A stretch of 64,000 nucleotides of DNA from Stachybotrys elegans (taxonomy: Eukaryota > Ascomycota > Sordariomycetes > Hypocreales > Stachybotryaceae): assembly GCA_020746835.1 (NCBI GenBank), contig JAGPNK010000001.1:372001-436000 (forward strand), in the 5' to 3' direction. A program made the translations under genes and the position numbers. Positions 1 through 10,268 of the stretch are shown here, in pieces. Position 1 is the first letter of the stretch. Every line of letters starts with the position of its first letter. The notes beneath the pieces were generated by a model, which was not told the origin of the DNA, ran no database searches, and saw only the letters and a program-made list of their open reading frames with translations.

Positions 1-1
1 C

Positions 2-280
2 AAGAATGGTTTGCCGTCTAAGCTCATTGCGGATCGGGCAGTTGAGGAGGAGAATCTCGTAATCGGGTATGGCAATATGTTTGAAGTCCATGGCGATGAG
101 GCGAGCCTGGGTTTTGGGAAAGACATCCGCCTTTGCTTCGCATGGGAAGATGTCGAAGAGATTACCGAGGGGGTCAAGAGGTTGGGCAATCTCCTGAGAC
201 GAATGAACGAGAACCGAGCCTACTATGAAAGTCTGCCCCAGAAAGGCCATGACGATAGCTTTGTAGATTCGTATAAATGA
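2..280 (+). CDS. PLP-dependent aminotransferase, C-terminal part (gene starts upstream of window)
   Basis: Open reading frame entering from the left edge and ending at TGA 278-280, giving about 92 residues. The reading GNMFEVHG followed by a F-x-IRLCFAW core and E-x-I-x-EGVKRLG is the usual C-terminal fold of class I/II (fold type I) aminotransferases, closest in pattern to the fungal YER152C / 2-aminoadipate-type group. The family uses pyridoxal phosphate to move an amino group between amino acids and 2-oxo acids; the catalytic lysine and most of the PLP pocket lie outside the window, so the substrate cannot be named. The gene converges on POL32 with only 52 bp between the two stop codons. 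No intron is visible in this part. Confidence 0.75.
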   Translation, partial: KNGLPSKLIADRAVEEENLVIGYGNMFEVHGDEASLGFGKDIRLCFAWEDVEEITEGVKRLGNLLRRMNENRAYYESLPQKGHDDSFVDSYK

Positions 281-332
281 TGAAACGGCAATCTGCTTTC
301 TACATGCGTCCGTCCGGTGTCTCCAGCGATGT

Positions 333-1859
333 CTACTTCTTGGCAAAAAATGACATGATGCTCCCTTGGCCCCCCTTTCCGGCTGGCTTCTTTGCCTTAC
401 TTCCAGCTGAAGATGATGGAGTGGAGGATGGCGTTGCTTTCTTGGCTGGCGGAGGAGCCTCGTCTTCTGAGAAAGATTCCCATCCCTGTGTCTGTATCGT
501 CACTGCAAAGCCGGTTAGCCATGGTGAGGAGGAAAGGGGGTGAATGGCGCATCTTACCCATATAGCCCTGATCATCAAGCTTACGTTCCTTCTTCATAAC
601 TCGCCTCTTACCCCTTCGTCGCCCGTTTCCACTGCTAGACACAATTTGCGTTTCCTCCGGCTCCTGCTTCTGTTCAGGTTCAGGTATGGCATCGGGCTCG
701 GGTGCGTCCTCCATTGCTTCATCAGCCGCGTCCTCCTCGTCATTCTCCTTTTCACTGTCTTCGGCCTCCTCTTCCTCCTCCATCATGCGTCTCAATCCGG
801 CTTCTCGATCCTTCAGTGACTTTCGGGCCGCCTCCCCGTCAGCCGCTGTTTTTGTTGATGGCTCTATGTCCATATCATCTGCTTCGCCATCATCTGAAAG
901 AGCCGCAGTGGCTTCCGCCTTCGATGCAGGGGGGGGTTTAGTAGCTGCCTTGGCAAACGATTGCATAATCCCACCCGAGACCCCTCGTTTCACAGAGGAC
1001 ATCCCGCTCTTTCCTGCATTCTTACCAAGACTGGAAGCTGGCGCTGACGGCTTCGATGCTGGTTTAGTTCCCTCCTTTTTGACAGTTGTGGGCGGGGTAG
1101 ATTTAGGGGTTGTCGCAGCGGCGACTGTTGAGGATTTGGACTTGGCAGCAGGAGGAGCAGCGATAGCACGGCGATTCCGAGGCTCTCTGCGGCGAACCTG
1201 GGGGTTGGAAATAGTTCCGTAGGTTTTTGATGAGGCCATGAGGTCCTCTTTTGAGGTGTACGCGAAGACTGATTGCGCAACATCAGAAAGCAAAGCCAGG
1301 TCCCTAGAAGGATGCGGAGCTAGGCTGTAGATATGAATCGAGGTGACTTCGTCATACCCAGAAAGAACAGCTGTAAGACCTTCAGCCAGCATATCGAGGA
1401 ATTGGTGAGCATATGGTCCTACCCTTTAAATTATCCTCATTGACAAGAGTGAGCGTCTTGCACGGCACCTCCTCAGCTTCACTGTCAGCCGCCGAACCAG
1501 CCATTTCCACATCCCCAGCCTGGGAAGCGGAACCTGCGGATCTGGTTCCGTAGACAATGTACGTTGCGTGGATAGATCCAGCCTGCACTGAGTTCTGTTG
1601 CTTGTGAAAGTCGTATAGCACCCTAGTGACATGTGAGAATTGGTGGTTATGCGTGTGAGGCTGAAACCTACTCCTTAGCTGTGTTGACGTGTATGTTCAA
1701 TGCCCTGCTCAACAAGCGATATGTAATCTGTCAAACTTGCGTCAATGTCAAGGCCCGTTGTCCAGAGTATGGGATGGCCTCTTCGGAGAGGCAGTGAGAA
1801 CTGACCGGCTGCTCTTCGCTAAGCAGGCGATCCGCCAAATATTTCTTGTACTCATCCAT
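333..1859 (-). CDS. POL32: DNA polymerase delta subunit 3 (Pol32/Cdc27 family), 430 aa, 5 exons
   Basis: Exons on the minus strand: 1859-1806, 1727-1672, 1622-1423, 1370-558 and 502-333; introns of 78, 49, 52 and 55 bp, all GT-AG. The joined frame is 1293 nt with no stop. The N-terminus (MDEYKKYLADRLL, then RLLSRALNIHVNTAKE and LYDFHKQQN) is the conserved winged-helix part that binds the B-subunit of polymerase delta; IHIYSL-P closes that domain. The middle is long, acidic and low complexity (poly-E about 780-720). The last 11 residues, QGSIMSFFAKK, form a PCNA-interacting (PIP) box of QxxIxxFF type. A second conserved-looking patch GGIMQSFAKA lies near the middle. In yeasts this subunit links Pol delta to PCNA and is shared with Pol zeta in lesion bypass. 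It diverges from RAD18. Exon borders were inferred from family alignment; a different acceptor in intron 3 is the least certain point. Confidence 0.9.
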
Positions 1860-2337
1860 TTTACTTCGAGCCAGATGCTTCGAGCCAGAACAGACGATTT
1901 GTGGTCTCTAAGAAATGAGATTGGGCACTTGTTGTAGGGAATGGTGTTTTATCAAGACATGGATGCTGCTCATTCCCAGATAGGCGGTACCTTCCACGAG
2001 ACGCGTAAAGACAACGCGATCTCACGTGTTCTACCAATCTAAGTCCAGACCCGCCTCCCCGTTTCCCGCATATCACTGCTTAAATGGAACAGTGCTGCGT
2101 GGTCCTGAACAGGGGATTCCTGGGTTGATTCAGTTAAAAGAGGTGGACCACTCAAGTACCCTGGACGTGAAAGCCATTAAATCCAGTATCGCCCAACGCG
2201 TCGATTCGCGTCGCATCCTGTTCAGGCGTTCAGCACTGGCAAACTGGCTTGCCGAGGCAGACCAAGCATCAAACTCCCTTAGGTTCTACAAGCCGAGCCA
2301 GCCTGGCTTCATATTTGCATTGTCAACCTACTCTCAG
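1860..2337. promoter_or_regulatory. Divergent POL32-RAD18 promoter with MCB boxes
   Basis: 478 bp between the start codons of two divergent genes. It contains two exact ACGCGT sites (MluI cell-cycle boxes, 2001-2006 and 2196-2201), near-matches AACGCGA (2013-2019) and TTCGCGTC (2205-2212), a CACGTG E-box (2023-2028) and a CCAAT box (2034-2038). ACGCGT is the known binding site of MBF (Mbp1/Res-type with Swi6), which drives S-phase replication and repair genes in fungi. The RAD18 reading frame stays open upstream to 2026 but has no ATG before 2338. Transcription starts are not visible from sequence. Confidence 0.6.
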
Positions 2338-3631
2338 ATGTCCAGCGAAGATGTTCCCGACTCGACAGACTGGCTTGCGACGCCCTTGTCCGGCTTCGCT
2401 GCCGTCGAAGCAGCTTTGCGATGTAAAGTTTGTAAAGACTTCTTCAAGACGCCGATGACAACTTCTTGCTGCCATACCTTCTGTTCATTGTGTATCCGAC
2501 GCGCAATATCCAATGACGGGAAATGTCCACTGTGCAGAGCATCGGAGCAAGAGTCCAAGCTACGTAGCAATTGGTCCATGGAAGAGACAGTGGACGCTTT
2601 CGTGAGCGCTCGACCGACGGCTATTCGACTTGCACGCGATACGAATACAACGACAGAATCCTCAAAACGCAAGGCAGAGCAGGATGCGGCAGAAGAACTC
2701 GGGGATCGTCAACCCAAGAGGCTTAGGTCGTCGGCGAGGCTGAGTAGAACCCGGGCGGATCCGGCAGACACCAGTTTGGCAGAAGATACTGTCGAAATAA
2801 AAGACTCGGAGAGCGATGATGACTACATTCCAGAACCTCGTAAGTGTCGCCGTTCCGATCGGGTTTGAGAGTTGTGCCGTTCGCTTACCCGACGCAGAGG
2901 ATGGATTAGTTCCTTGCCCCATCTGCAAGAGTCGAATGAAAGAGTGGCAGGTATTCAAGCACCTTGAGGCTTGCCCGGGCCCGACACCAAGCAAATCGGG
3001 CGAAAGCAGTAGGTGTCATTTGCAACAAGAGCTGCGACAACCACACAAGCCGGCAGATAGGCTTCCGACGCTCAACTATTCCATGCTCAAGGACAAGGAC
3101 TTGCGCAAGAGGCTAGCAGACATGGGCATATCGAATCAAGGACCGCGACAATTGTTGGAAAGGCGGCATCGGGAATGGATTACTCTATGGAATGCCAACT
3201 GCGATGCCGCGAGACCCAAGAAGAAGACGGAATTACTTCATGATTTGGATACTTGGGAGCGTACTCAAGGCGGCCGAGCTCCTGTCGCCGGGAAAGCCGC
3301 ATTAAATGCAGCAATCATAAAAGACAAAGACTTTGATGGCGCTGCATGGGCTATAAAACACGGAGATTCTTTCAAGGATCTTATCGCGAGCGCCAGGAGA
3401 AGCAAGTCGGAAGCGCAGCAGAAGCATGCAGCTGCCGCCACATCAAAAGAACACCCGATGAAGGATACGCCGGCCAATGATGACAACCCGGTTGGTACAA
3501 GCATTACACCTCCTCAACAGAGGGAAGGCGAGCGAACCATGGGCTCCAACGCTGGGCAGCTGGCCGCTCACTCTGATACCCTTAGCCCTGTTTCTGGCCA
3601 TGTTCCTTCTCACCCAGATCATCCAACGTAA
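2338..3631 (+). CDS. RAD18: Postreplication repair E3 ubiquitin ligase RAD18, 411 aa, 2 exons
   Basis: Exons 2338-2839 and 2898-3631; a 58 bp GTAAGT...CAG intron falls between PEP and [10 protein letters not shown]. The start is the first in-frame ATG and gives the typical [16 protein letters not shown] opening. Domains in order: C3HC4 RING, residues 29-66 (C29, C32, C44, H46, C49, C52, C63, C66); a basic patch with KRKAEQD and QPKRLR; UBZ4 zinc finger with C174, C177, H189, C193; SAP DNA-binding domain about residues 226-262; then the expected Rad6-binding stretch about 270-360. With Rad6, Rad18 monoubiquitinates PCNA on lysine 164 at stalled forks to recruit translesion polymerases. Length is within the fungal range. 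It is divergent from POL32 and convergent with CHM7. No key residue is missing. Confidence 0.95.
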
Positions 3632-3851
3632 GGGCTTACGGTAGCCTGACATGGCAATACAAGAAACTAATAAAACATCATCACCCACCATCTTCACATG
3701 ACCAATAGACGCTACATAGAATCCCCCTTATATCTTCGAGTACCTTATCTACGTTAACCTGGTATCCATAATGCAGGCATGCCCTAATGCTAGCCGTTGC
3801 AAAAAAGCAAGTAACTCCGTGGCCCATATTTGTACATGTACGTTTCATCAT
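3632..3851. terminator. Shared 3' region between convergent RAD18 and CHM7
   Basis: 220 bp between two stop codons. AATAAAA at 3669-3675, 38 bp after the RAD18 stop, could serve as a polyadenylation signal on the plus strand. No clear equivalent was recognised for CHM7. No ORF or repeat was seen. Confidence 0.35.
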
Positions 3852-5304
3852 CTATGCATCTGGTATTGGCTGCCGTTCCTTCTCTGTGCCATCGCCGATG
3901 ACCAAATCCCCTATTCCAGTCTCCGTGGTTGGCGTGAGTGCCCTCATAGGCTCCGTGCCCATTGGAACGTCGGGCAAGGCATCCAGGACTCGCTGCGCCT
4001 CGACTTGTTCCCGCTGCTTCTCGGCCTCGAGCTTCTGGCGTCGGGCTTCTTCCTCCTGGGCGTGTTCCTGCGACTCCATCGCCGCAAGCTCCTCGTCGAT
4101 TTCGCCCTCGTCGATGGCCACTCCCGTCGACTCGGCGAGGATGGCCGATACTTCGTCGGTGTCGCTCATCTGCTCCCTCAGGCGATCCATGACGCCGTCG
4201 ACCTTCTCGACACTGCCGACCTCGGAGTTGAGCTTTTCAAGCACGCCGGTAGACGATTCCATGATTTTGACAAGTTGTACATTGTCTGAAGCTTGCTCGA
4301 TCCTCGCAGCGACTTCTTCAAGCTGACTGAGCGTCGTGTAGCGTGTTGCCAAGGAAGACTCGGCTATCTTTTTGGATTTGAGTGCTGCGAGGGCAGAGAT
4401 GCGGTTTTTGCGTGCCACGGCAGCCTTGGCTTCTGCCTCGAGCTCGGCTATGCGCGCGTCGAGCAGGGCTGTCTGGTGCTTGAGATTGGCCGTGAGCTCC
4501 TTGATAGAAGCCATGGCGCTGTCTTCTTCAGATAGTGATCCTTGGTTATTAGAGGTCTTGATCTTGATTGTCTGACCGTCGTAGGCTATTATGTCCTTGT
4601 CTCGTGAGAGATACTTGAGTAAGACGTCGAAATCAGAGTCGGAAAGTCTCTGGTGGTTAATAAGCTCAGTTGCGAACGTCTTTTGAAATTCTGTTTTTGT
4701 AAAAACCTGGTCGAATTTGGACGTCTTGTCGGCCATGAGAAGCCGGAGCTTGGTGGAGGCAGCCTCCATGTTTTCGACGATAACATATCGGCCCTTAGGG
4801 AGCGTATCCTGCCCCTTCAGAGAGAAATCCAGACCAGCTTGCCGGAGCGCCCATCCCATGACATTCCAAGGAACGCTCGCCCAGCTAGACTGATATATGC
4901 TGTGCTGGAGTTTGTTGAATTCTGCCAGGGGGATGAGCTCCTTGTGAGAAACAGCATCGTGAACGACAGCGCCCAATGTGAGGGGCTGTCCGTATTTCTT
5001 GTGTTCGAGAGCTCGCAACAGCGACGTATCCACGCTAAGAACAAGCACGCTCGAGTCGGAGTTATGTCGTGCCAGAAGACCCTCGGTCGCCAGCCGGGAA
5101 AGTGCATTGCGCCATGCTGTGATGTTGGCGTTGTATCCTTCGATGTTTAAGGTCCGTTGGGATCGGAAATCGGAGTACAGGGCCGATAATCGTGCCCTGC
5201 AGGGCTACATGTCAGTAAGTCGTATGACTCTCTCGAGACCCGTAGTGTGCTCACTTGCGAAAGTTGGCGTCATGGTGCTCGAGGTAATCCGTCAATTCGC
5301 CCAT
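3852..5304 (-). CDS. CHM7: CHMP7-like ESCRT-III protein Chm7 (Snf7 family), 464 aa, 2 exons
   Basis: Exons 5304-5255 and 5196-3852, with a 58 bp intron (GTGAGC...CTGCAG). Exon 1 encodes MGELTDYLEHHDANFR, and the frame continues ARLSALYSDFRSQR, a typical Chm7 start. Residues 1 to about 215 form the winged-helix N-terminal half that in characterised homologues binds membranes and LEM/Heh proteins of the inner nuclear membrane. Residues from about 239 (SEEDSAMASIKEL) to about 410 are the charged, helical Snf7 core, with the basic KNRISALAALKSKK segment and the VSAILAES and IDEELAAM motifs typical of ESCRT-III proteins. The tail is E/Q/R-rich coiled coil. The family role is surveillance and sealing of the nuclear envelope and clearance of faulty nuclear pores. 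Upstream, no further in-frame ATG is near, so the start is fairly secure. Confidence 0.88.
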
Positions 5305-5915
5305 GGTTCGAAGGACTCCTGACAGCGAGGGCAAGGGCGGTAGCAAGGTGGAAGATGAAACACAGGCTGCGTCTCGCCGGGACATCCCCACGAGCACAAG
5401 GTTTTGGCATAATGCGCGTCGACCTATTACATCATCCCATTAAGCGCTTAGGCCTGGTCCAAACCGATGATCTACCGGGCCACTGACGATCAGCGCTTAC
5501 GCGACATGTTGTCGACCTCGAAATAGCAACACACACCCGTGCGCACCAGGTTTGTGTATCCATCTGCAGAATCTGTAGATGCACAAATGGACCGCCGTCC
5601 AATCACGGCTGAACTCATAACGCCCGCGGCTGCCTGCATCAGGCTCCGGCTGGGCCAGAGGGGAGCTGCATCTCTGGCCCAGCCTGGATATCTGGTCCGC
5701 AGCAACTGTACCAAGACACCTCGTCCGCTGCCTTGTATATCTTTGGCCACCTCCCCTTCTCACCCCCAATTCACCAGCAATCTGCATTGCAACCGAGCAA
5801 ACTTGGTTGTCCTTCCAGCAATCCCTTTCGCAGGGTACCCTCCTTGAAACATATCTACTCTCACTTACTTTAACCCCTCTATGCTATCAGGTGCGACCAT
5901 CTGGGTCAGATTATA
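5305..5915. promoter_or_regulatory. Divergent intergenic region CHM7 / membrane protein
   Basis: 611 bp between divergent start codons. It holds a CCAAT box (5599-5603) and the 13 bp perfect inverted repeat annotated separately. Several short ORFs occur here on both strands, but none matches a family I recognise and all look like chance. Base composition is that of normal euchromatin. Confidence 0.5.
5648..5684. repeat. Perfect 13 bp inverted repeat (hairpin/cruciform)
   Basis: GGCTGGGCCAGAG (5648-5660) is followed after an 11 bp spacer by its exact reverse complement (5672-5684). The GC-rich stem is strong enough for a hairpin in RNA or a dyad operator in DNA. It lies 232 bp upstream of the membrane protein ATG and 344 bp upstream of CHM7, so it could belong to either promoter or to a 5' leader. 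Confidence 0.8.
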
Positions 5916-7803
5916 ATGGACAACGGCCTCAACTTCACCGATCCTCACCTTCCCCATGCTGGCTGGGTGTCCGCTAGCCGTGACCGGGGCAGCATAGATA
6001 TCCTATGGTCCTGCGGAGTCACACTCATGCTCTGCTGCTGGGTCGCCACACATCCAAACGCCTACGCACCCAATAGTACAACGTATCATCGCTTCCGACA
6101 CAAGGTGCAACTGGCGGCTTTAGCTATTAGCGGTCCTGAGTTCGTGCTTGGCATCGCGGCGGGGCAGTTCTGCAGCGCTTCAAGGAGTGTCAGGGTAGGC
6201 AACCAATCTCCCTAGTTGCAGGATTCAGAGGCCCCGATGGAACATTGGAGTAGCTGATGCCTTACCAGCTCTTTAAAGGAGACCCGCTGCCTGGAAACAG
6301 GAGATGGACATTAACTCATGCCTTTTTTGTTGACATGGGAGGCATTCACCTTGTTTGTCCAGACTTCGATAGCAGTTTTCCGATTACCGCGATGCAACTG
6401 CATTACCTTATTAAAAATAATTTTCTGGATTTTCCTGATATGGAGAAAATGGATATCTCCGAAAGAAATACTAGCGATATACTTGCCAGGTATGAACAAA
6501 TCTTCTTATTACGGCTTCTACTTAGTGTTCCTTATTTCCCTATTCTTCTTTCTATCGGTGTCTTTTCTATCTAGTAGAGATGGCTATTGTATTTGGAGTG
6601 TTTTGTGTAATGCTAACTTGGAATGGCGGCTAGACTTATCACTCTATGGCAAGTTATATGGTTTTCTATCACCGAACTCGAGCGCTTCAGACTTGGTCTA
6701 CCTATGACCACACTTGAGCTCACCACTTTGTCCTTTGTTCTGTCAATGGTTGGGACAGAGCTTTGCTGGATACGGAAGCCATCGGCCATGACACCACGGT
6801 TTATACATACGAAGGATGGAAAACAGCTCCAAGAGATCAGGCAATGGGCGAAAGATAACGTATAAACTCATTACCCTACATTGTTGTTCCTGACAATCCG
6901 GGAAGACTAACTTGAGCCATATAGACCCATCCCGATCTCGCTGATGAATGGCACGAGACCCCCCTGGCATTTCTTGACGGGAAGAGATTTCACATCAACA
7001 CCCAGTGGTTAGCCATGACGCAACTCTTCCGCAGGTTCAGAATGATGCCGAGGACACTTTATGAAGATCACCACTGGGATCATATCCCCAATGACTTCTG
7101 GCACGCGGTCGATGGATGGATACTGATCCCGCTTGCCATTATTCTTGCCGTATTTGGATTATCGTTTGTTGGAGCCTGGAATTTCTATTTTCCCACAGAA
7201 ATCGAACGGACACTGTGGCGGATCTGCAGCGTCGGCCATGCGATATTCTGTACGTATATCGCCTTCAGCTACGTTTTTGCGCTTTGGCGTTGGCGTCGCG
7301 ACAGTCGGCGAGCCATCGAAAGTGTGAACAGAATGAACAACCCGCGGGGCTCCATCTCGCTCGTCAGCCCAGCAGCCATTCCTGAAGGGTCAGTCGACCT
7401 CGAGTTGGGCACCGCGAACCGAGCGGCAACAGAAGATATTGCAATTGATCGAATCGCCACGGGTGGGACTAGGGCTAATGGCCAAGACGTGTCAAGGAGT
7501 CAATCTGTCAGAGTCAAAGGGGAGACTTCACTGGACCCCGAGGGAATACATAAAGGGAAAGCGCAGCCGGGGATTAGAAGAAGAGTCTTTGACTGGGTGA
7601 TTCCATATCGAGCCATTGCGGCTGATTTGTTATCTTCCGGTCACGACATTAACTTCTTTATGTTAGTTATGCACTTCGTGATGTGGTTCTTCTACTGCTT
7701 CTTTCGTGCCTATATCTATACGGAAGATATTGCAGGCATGAGAGAACAACCAGTGGGTGTATATTTAACTGGTAACCGGTTTGTTCCTTTTATTGGTAGT
7801 TAG
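5916..7803 (+). CDS. Multi-pass integral membrane protein of unknown function, 534 aa, 4 exons
   Basis: Exons 5916-6194, 6269-6489, 6634-6859 and 6925-7803. Introns are 74, 144 and 65 bp, with CTGAT/CTAAC branch-like sites at 6253-6257, 6612-6616 and 6906-6910. The joined frame is 1605 nt. The order GWVS-x-RGSIDILWSC, then WTLTHAFFVDMGG, then PMTTLELTTLSF and a final EDIAGMREQP-GVYLT-NRFVPF is the pattern of a large, uncharacterised family found in ascomycetes and basidiomycetes. Predicted hydrophobic segments: about residues 27-46, 68-84, 169-183, 193-214, 306-330, 342-362 and 484-503; the loop about 363-480 is hydrophilic and variable. There is no recognised catalytic motif. It is the last gene before the AT-rich block, yet its frame is intact. 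I do not assign a function. Confidence 0.8.
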
Positions 7804-7921
7804 GGGAATATTAGTATAATAAAGAGAAACTGTAGTTAGAAAATAAGATTTTCTATACTTTAGTATTTCTATAATAGACTGGCCCTAATTATAAGCTAAT
7901 ATAAATATATAATAAAGAATT
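7804..7921. other. Junction between euchromatin and AT-rich RIP block
   Basis: Composition changes abruptly at the stop codon of the membrane protein gene: the next 118 bp is mostly A/T, ends in the target duplication of S1 copy 1 (7908-7921), and contains no gene. The 3' untranslated region of the upstream gene must lie here. Confidence 0.6.
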
Positions 7922-8420
7922 TAAAGTCTTGGATATGGATGAGGAATTCTTCTCTCTCGAGCCGGGGGCTCAAGGGCTTTATGTAGCCATGGGCTGAACA
8001 AGCTTTTCAGCAGCTCTATTAGCAGCCTGGAGCGATAGCTTTTCCAGCATCATCAGTCAAAGCTTTCCATTAGCATCGCCTTGTGGTTGCAGCCAGTGGC
8101 GCTCTCCATCTGGGCACAGGTCACAGCAAGGCTTCTGCAGCGTCGGCAACCTTATTCGATGAGTCAACCGAAGCTTCCCAGCCGGGCACCGACCCCGCCC
8201 CAACCCTCCGTACGTAAGTCGCAGCCACCTGTGGCTCGGCCGCTCGGCCAGTCGGCTACCCTGTACGTAAGGGCAGCCTGATGATAGCCTTATTAATGGC
8301 CTTATTATTATTTCTCTCTACTATTTATAACTATATTAGTTACTAGGGCACTAGGTACTATCTCTACTATTTATTTACTTTCTACTATTTATACTCTATA
8401 TAATATACTTTTTTCCTTAT
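7922..8420 (+). mobile_element. S1 copy 1, 5'-truncated (499 bp), lightly mutated
   Basis: Flanked by exact 14 bp duplications TATAATAAAGAATT (7908-7921 and 8421-8434). It keeps the family 3' end (TTTTTTCCTTAT) and lacks the 5' two thirds. GC-rich segments survive: palindrome AGCCACCTGTGGCT at 8223-8236 and the arms GGCTACCC / GGGCAGCC at 8254-8261 and 8271-8278. Confidence 0.85.
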
Positions 8421-8434
8421 TATAATAAAGAATT

Positions 8435-8615
8435 ATTCTTCTATAGTATTAGTAACTTTATTTAATAAATTAACTAAAGCTTTCTAGCTAGGCACTATTA
8501 GTTAAAGCTTTCTATTTAGTTTAATTCTACTCTAACTCTCTATATATACTAGCTTAATATTCTATTCTATTATATATCTATATATAAGCTTAATATACTT
8601 TATAATAATACTTAT
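8435..8615 (+). mobile_element. S1 copy 2, internal fragment
   Basis: AT-rich version of the S1 segment that follows the phrase TTCTATAG and includes GCTTTCTAGCTAGGCACTA. It stops where S1 copy 3 was inserted in opposite orientation. Heavily RIP-mutated; both ends lost. Confidence 0.6.
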
Positions 8616-8778
8616 AATAAGGAAAAGAATATATAATATAGAGTATAAATAGTAAAGAGTAAATAAATAGTAAAGATAGTATCTAATACTTTAGTAACTA
8701 ATATAGTTATAAATAGTAAAAAAGAATAATAATAAGGCTATTATTAGACTGTTTAAATAAAGTAGTTAACTAGCTAAG
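8616..8778 (-). mobile_element. S1 copy 3, 3' part (interrupted by G1)
   Basis: Begins with the S1 3' end in reverse (AATAAGGAAAAG) and runs to GCTAAG, where G1 inserted. The matching remainder lies at 18851-19190; the 5 bp CTAAG at 8774-8778 is repeated at 18851-18855. Confidence 0.8.
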
Positions 8779-9003
8779 TATTAGAATCCAGGGTTTACTA
8801 AAAGAGTAAATAGAGTATAATAAGATTATAGCTATTCTATAGCTAGATTTATAATAATAATGGTTTTAATTCTTACCCTTTTATCTTTAACTATAGCCTC
8901 TATACTAGATATTCTACCTAGTTTTAGATTATATTAGCTCTAGTCTATAGCCTTATTAAAACCTTTATACTATCTTAAAGCCAGGGTCTATAAGGTTATA
9001 ATA
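8779..9003 (-). repeat. G1 3' LTR
   Basis: 225 bp, pairing with 18622-18850. On the plus strand it begins TATTAG and ends ATAATA. The two LTRs differ mainly by C/T and G/A, as expected after RIP. Confidence 0.8.
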
Positions 9004-10255
9004 AGCTACTCTCTTTTTCTATAGCTATTCTTAGCTATAGAAAGATCTCTATAGATTTATAAATACTTTATAGCTTATAAAATAGATTTCCTTAGTAAAG
9101 ATAGGTATTTTAAAGCCTAGAAAGAGAGTATTATAAAGGCTTTTAAAAGCTTTTTAAATTAGGGTTATAAATAGTTAGAATCTTATAGAGAGCTTATTAC
9201 TATTAGCTAGATAGATAGAGTATTTATCTAAGATAGAGTAAAGCTATTACTTTAGTTTTATAGGGTAATATTTCTATTAAAAGGCTTTAGTAGAGTATTT
9301 ATAGTAGTATATAAATAGAAGTCTATAATTAATCTATAAATTTATAAAGAGCTAGCTAATTATTTTACTTTATTTAATATAGCTTAATAATAGTTATTAT
9401 ATTATATTACTATAGTAAATATAAAGTAGGGTAGCTATTATTTAAATAGCTAGCTACTAGCTATATAAGTCTTACTGCCCTTATAATTTAATTCTTTTTT
9501 TTATCTTTTTTTTAGCTTTTTTATTTAAGAAATAAGTATCTTACTTACTCTACTATATTAGTAAGGTTATTACTAATATATAATAGTTCTCTTACTCTTT
9601 CTTTTTTTATTATTATTAGCTATACTAATAAGTTCCTTTTCTTTACCTTTCTTATAGTTACTTTTTACCTTTATAAAGTACTTATAGCTATATTTCTAGA
9701 TATTAGTTTACTATTTATTAACTCTAAGAAAAATAGTTTTTAATTTAATATATTTTTTTACTCTCTTTTATTTATTATACTATAAGTAATATACTTATAT
9801 ATTATAGTAGGTTTATAGAGGTTTTATTATTAATTTAACTTAGTATTTATATTTAATACCTTTATACTTTAGTTAACTAGAAGTCTAAGAATAAAAAGGA
9901 TAAGAATATTCTAGTGCTAGTTTATAAGCTTAAGTCTAGCTATAAATAGTATTATCTTTATATTCTCTCTTTAAGTTAGTATAGTAGGCTTTAATTTCTT
10001 ATAGCTATATTATTTAAGTATATTTAATATTTTAAAGAAAGTAAAGATTATATTTCTATATATTTTTTTAAAAAGTAAGAGAAAGAAAGAGTTTATAAAT
10101 TTACTATTAATATACTACTAGCTATATAGTTTAGGCTATAAGGCCTTTTAGAAGCTAGCTACCCCATAGTAAGAGATAACTATTAAGTTAATTTATAAGG
10201 CCTATAATAAAGTATATTAATAAATATCTTACTATATATTTACTACTAACTATTA
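9004..10255. other. G1 3' internal region, no ORF
   Basis: AT-rich interior of G1 between its 3' LTR and nested S1 copy 4. It should hold the end of pol, but I could not read a domain with confidence. Confidence 0.5.
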
Positions 10256-10268
10256 AATAATTACTTAT

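Noticed and set aside
686..1222. 178-codon serine/alanine-rich plus-strand frame
   Set aside because: Antisense shadow of the acidic low-complexity part of POL32.
5539..5847. Possible 102-codon plus-strand gene between CHM7 and the membrane protein
   Set aside because: Overlaps the inverted repeat and promoter region, has no recognisable motif and competes with other equally long frames on the opposite strand.
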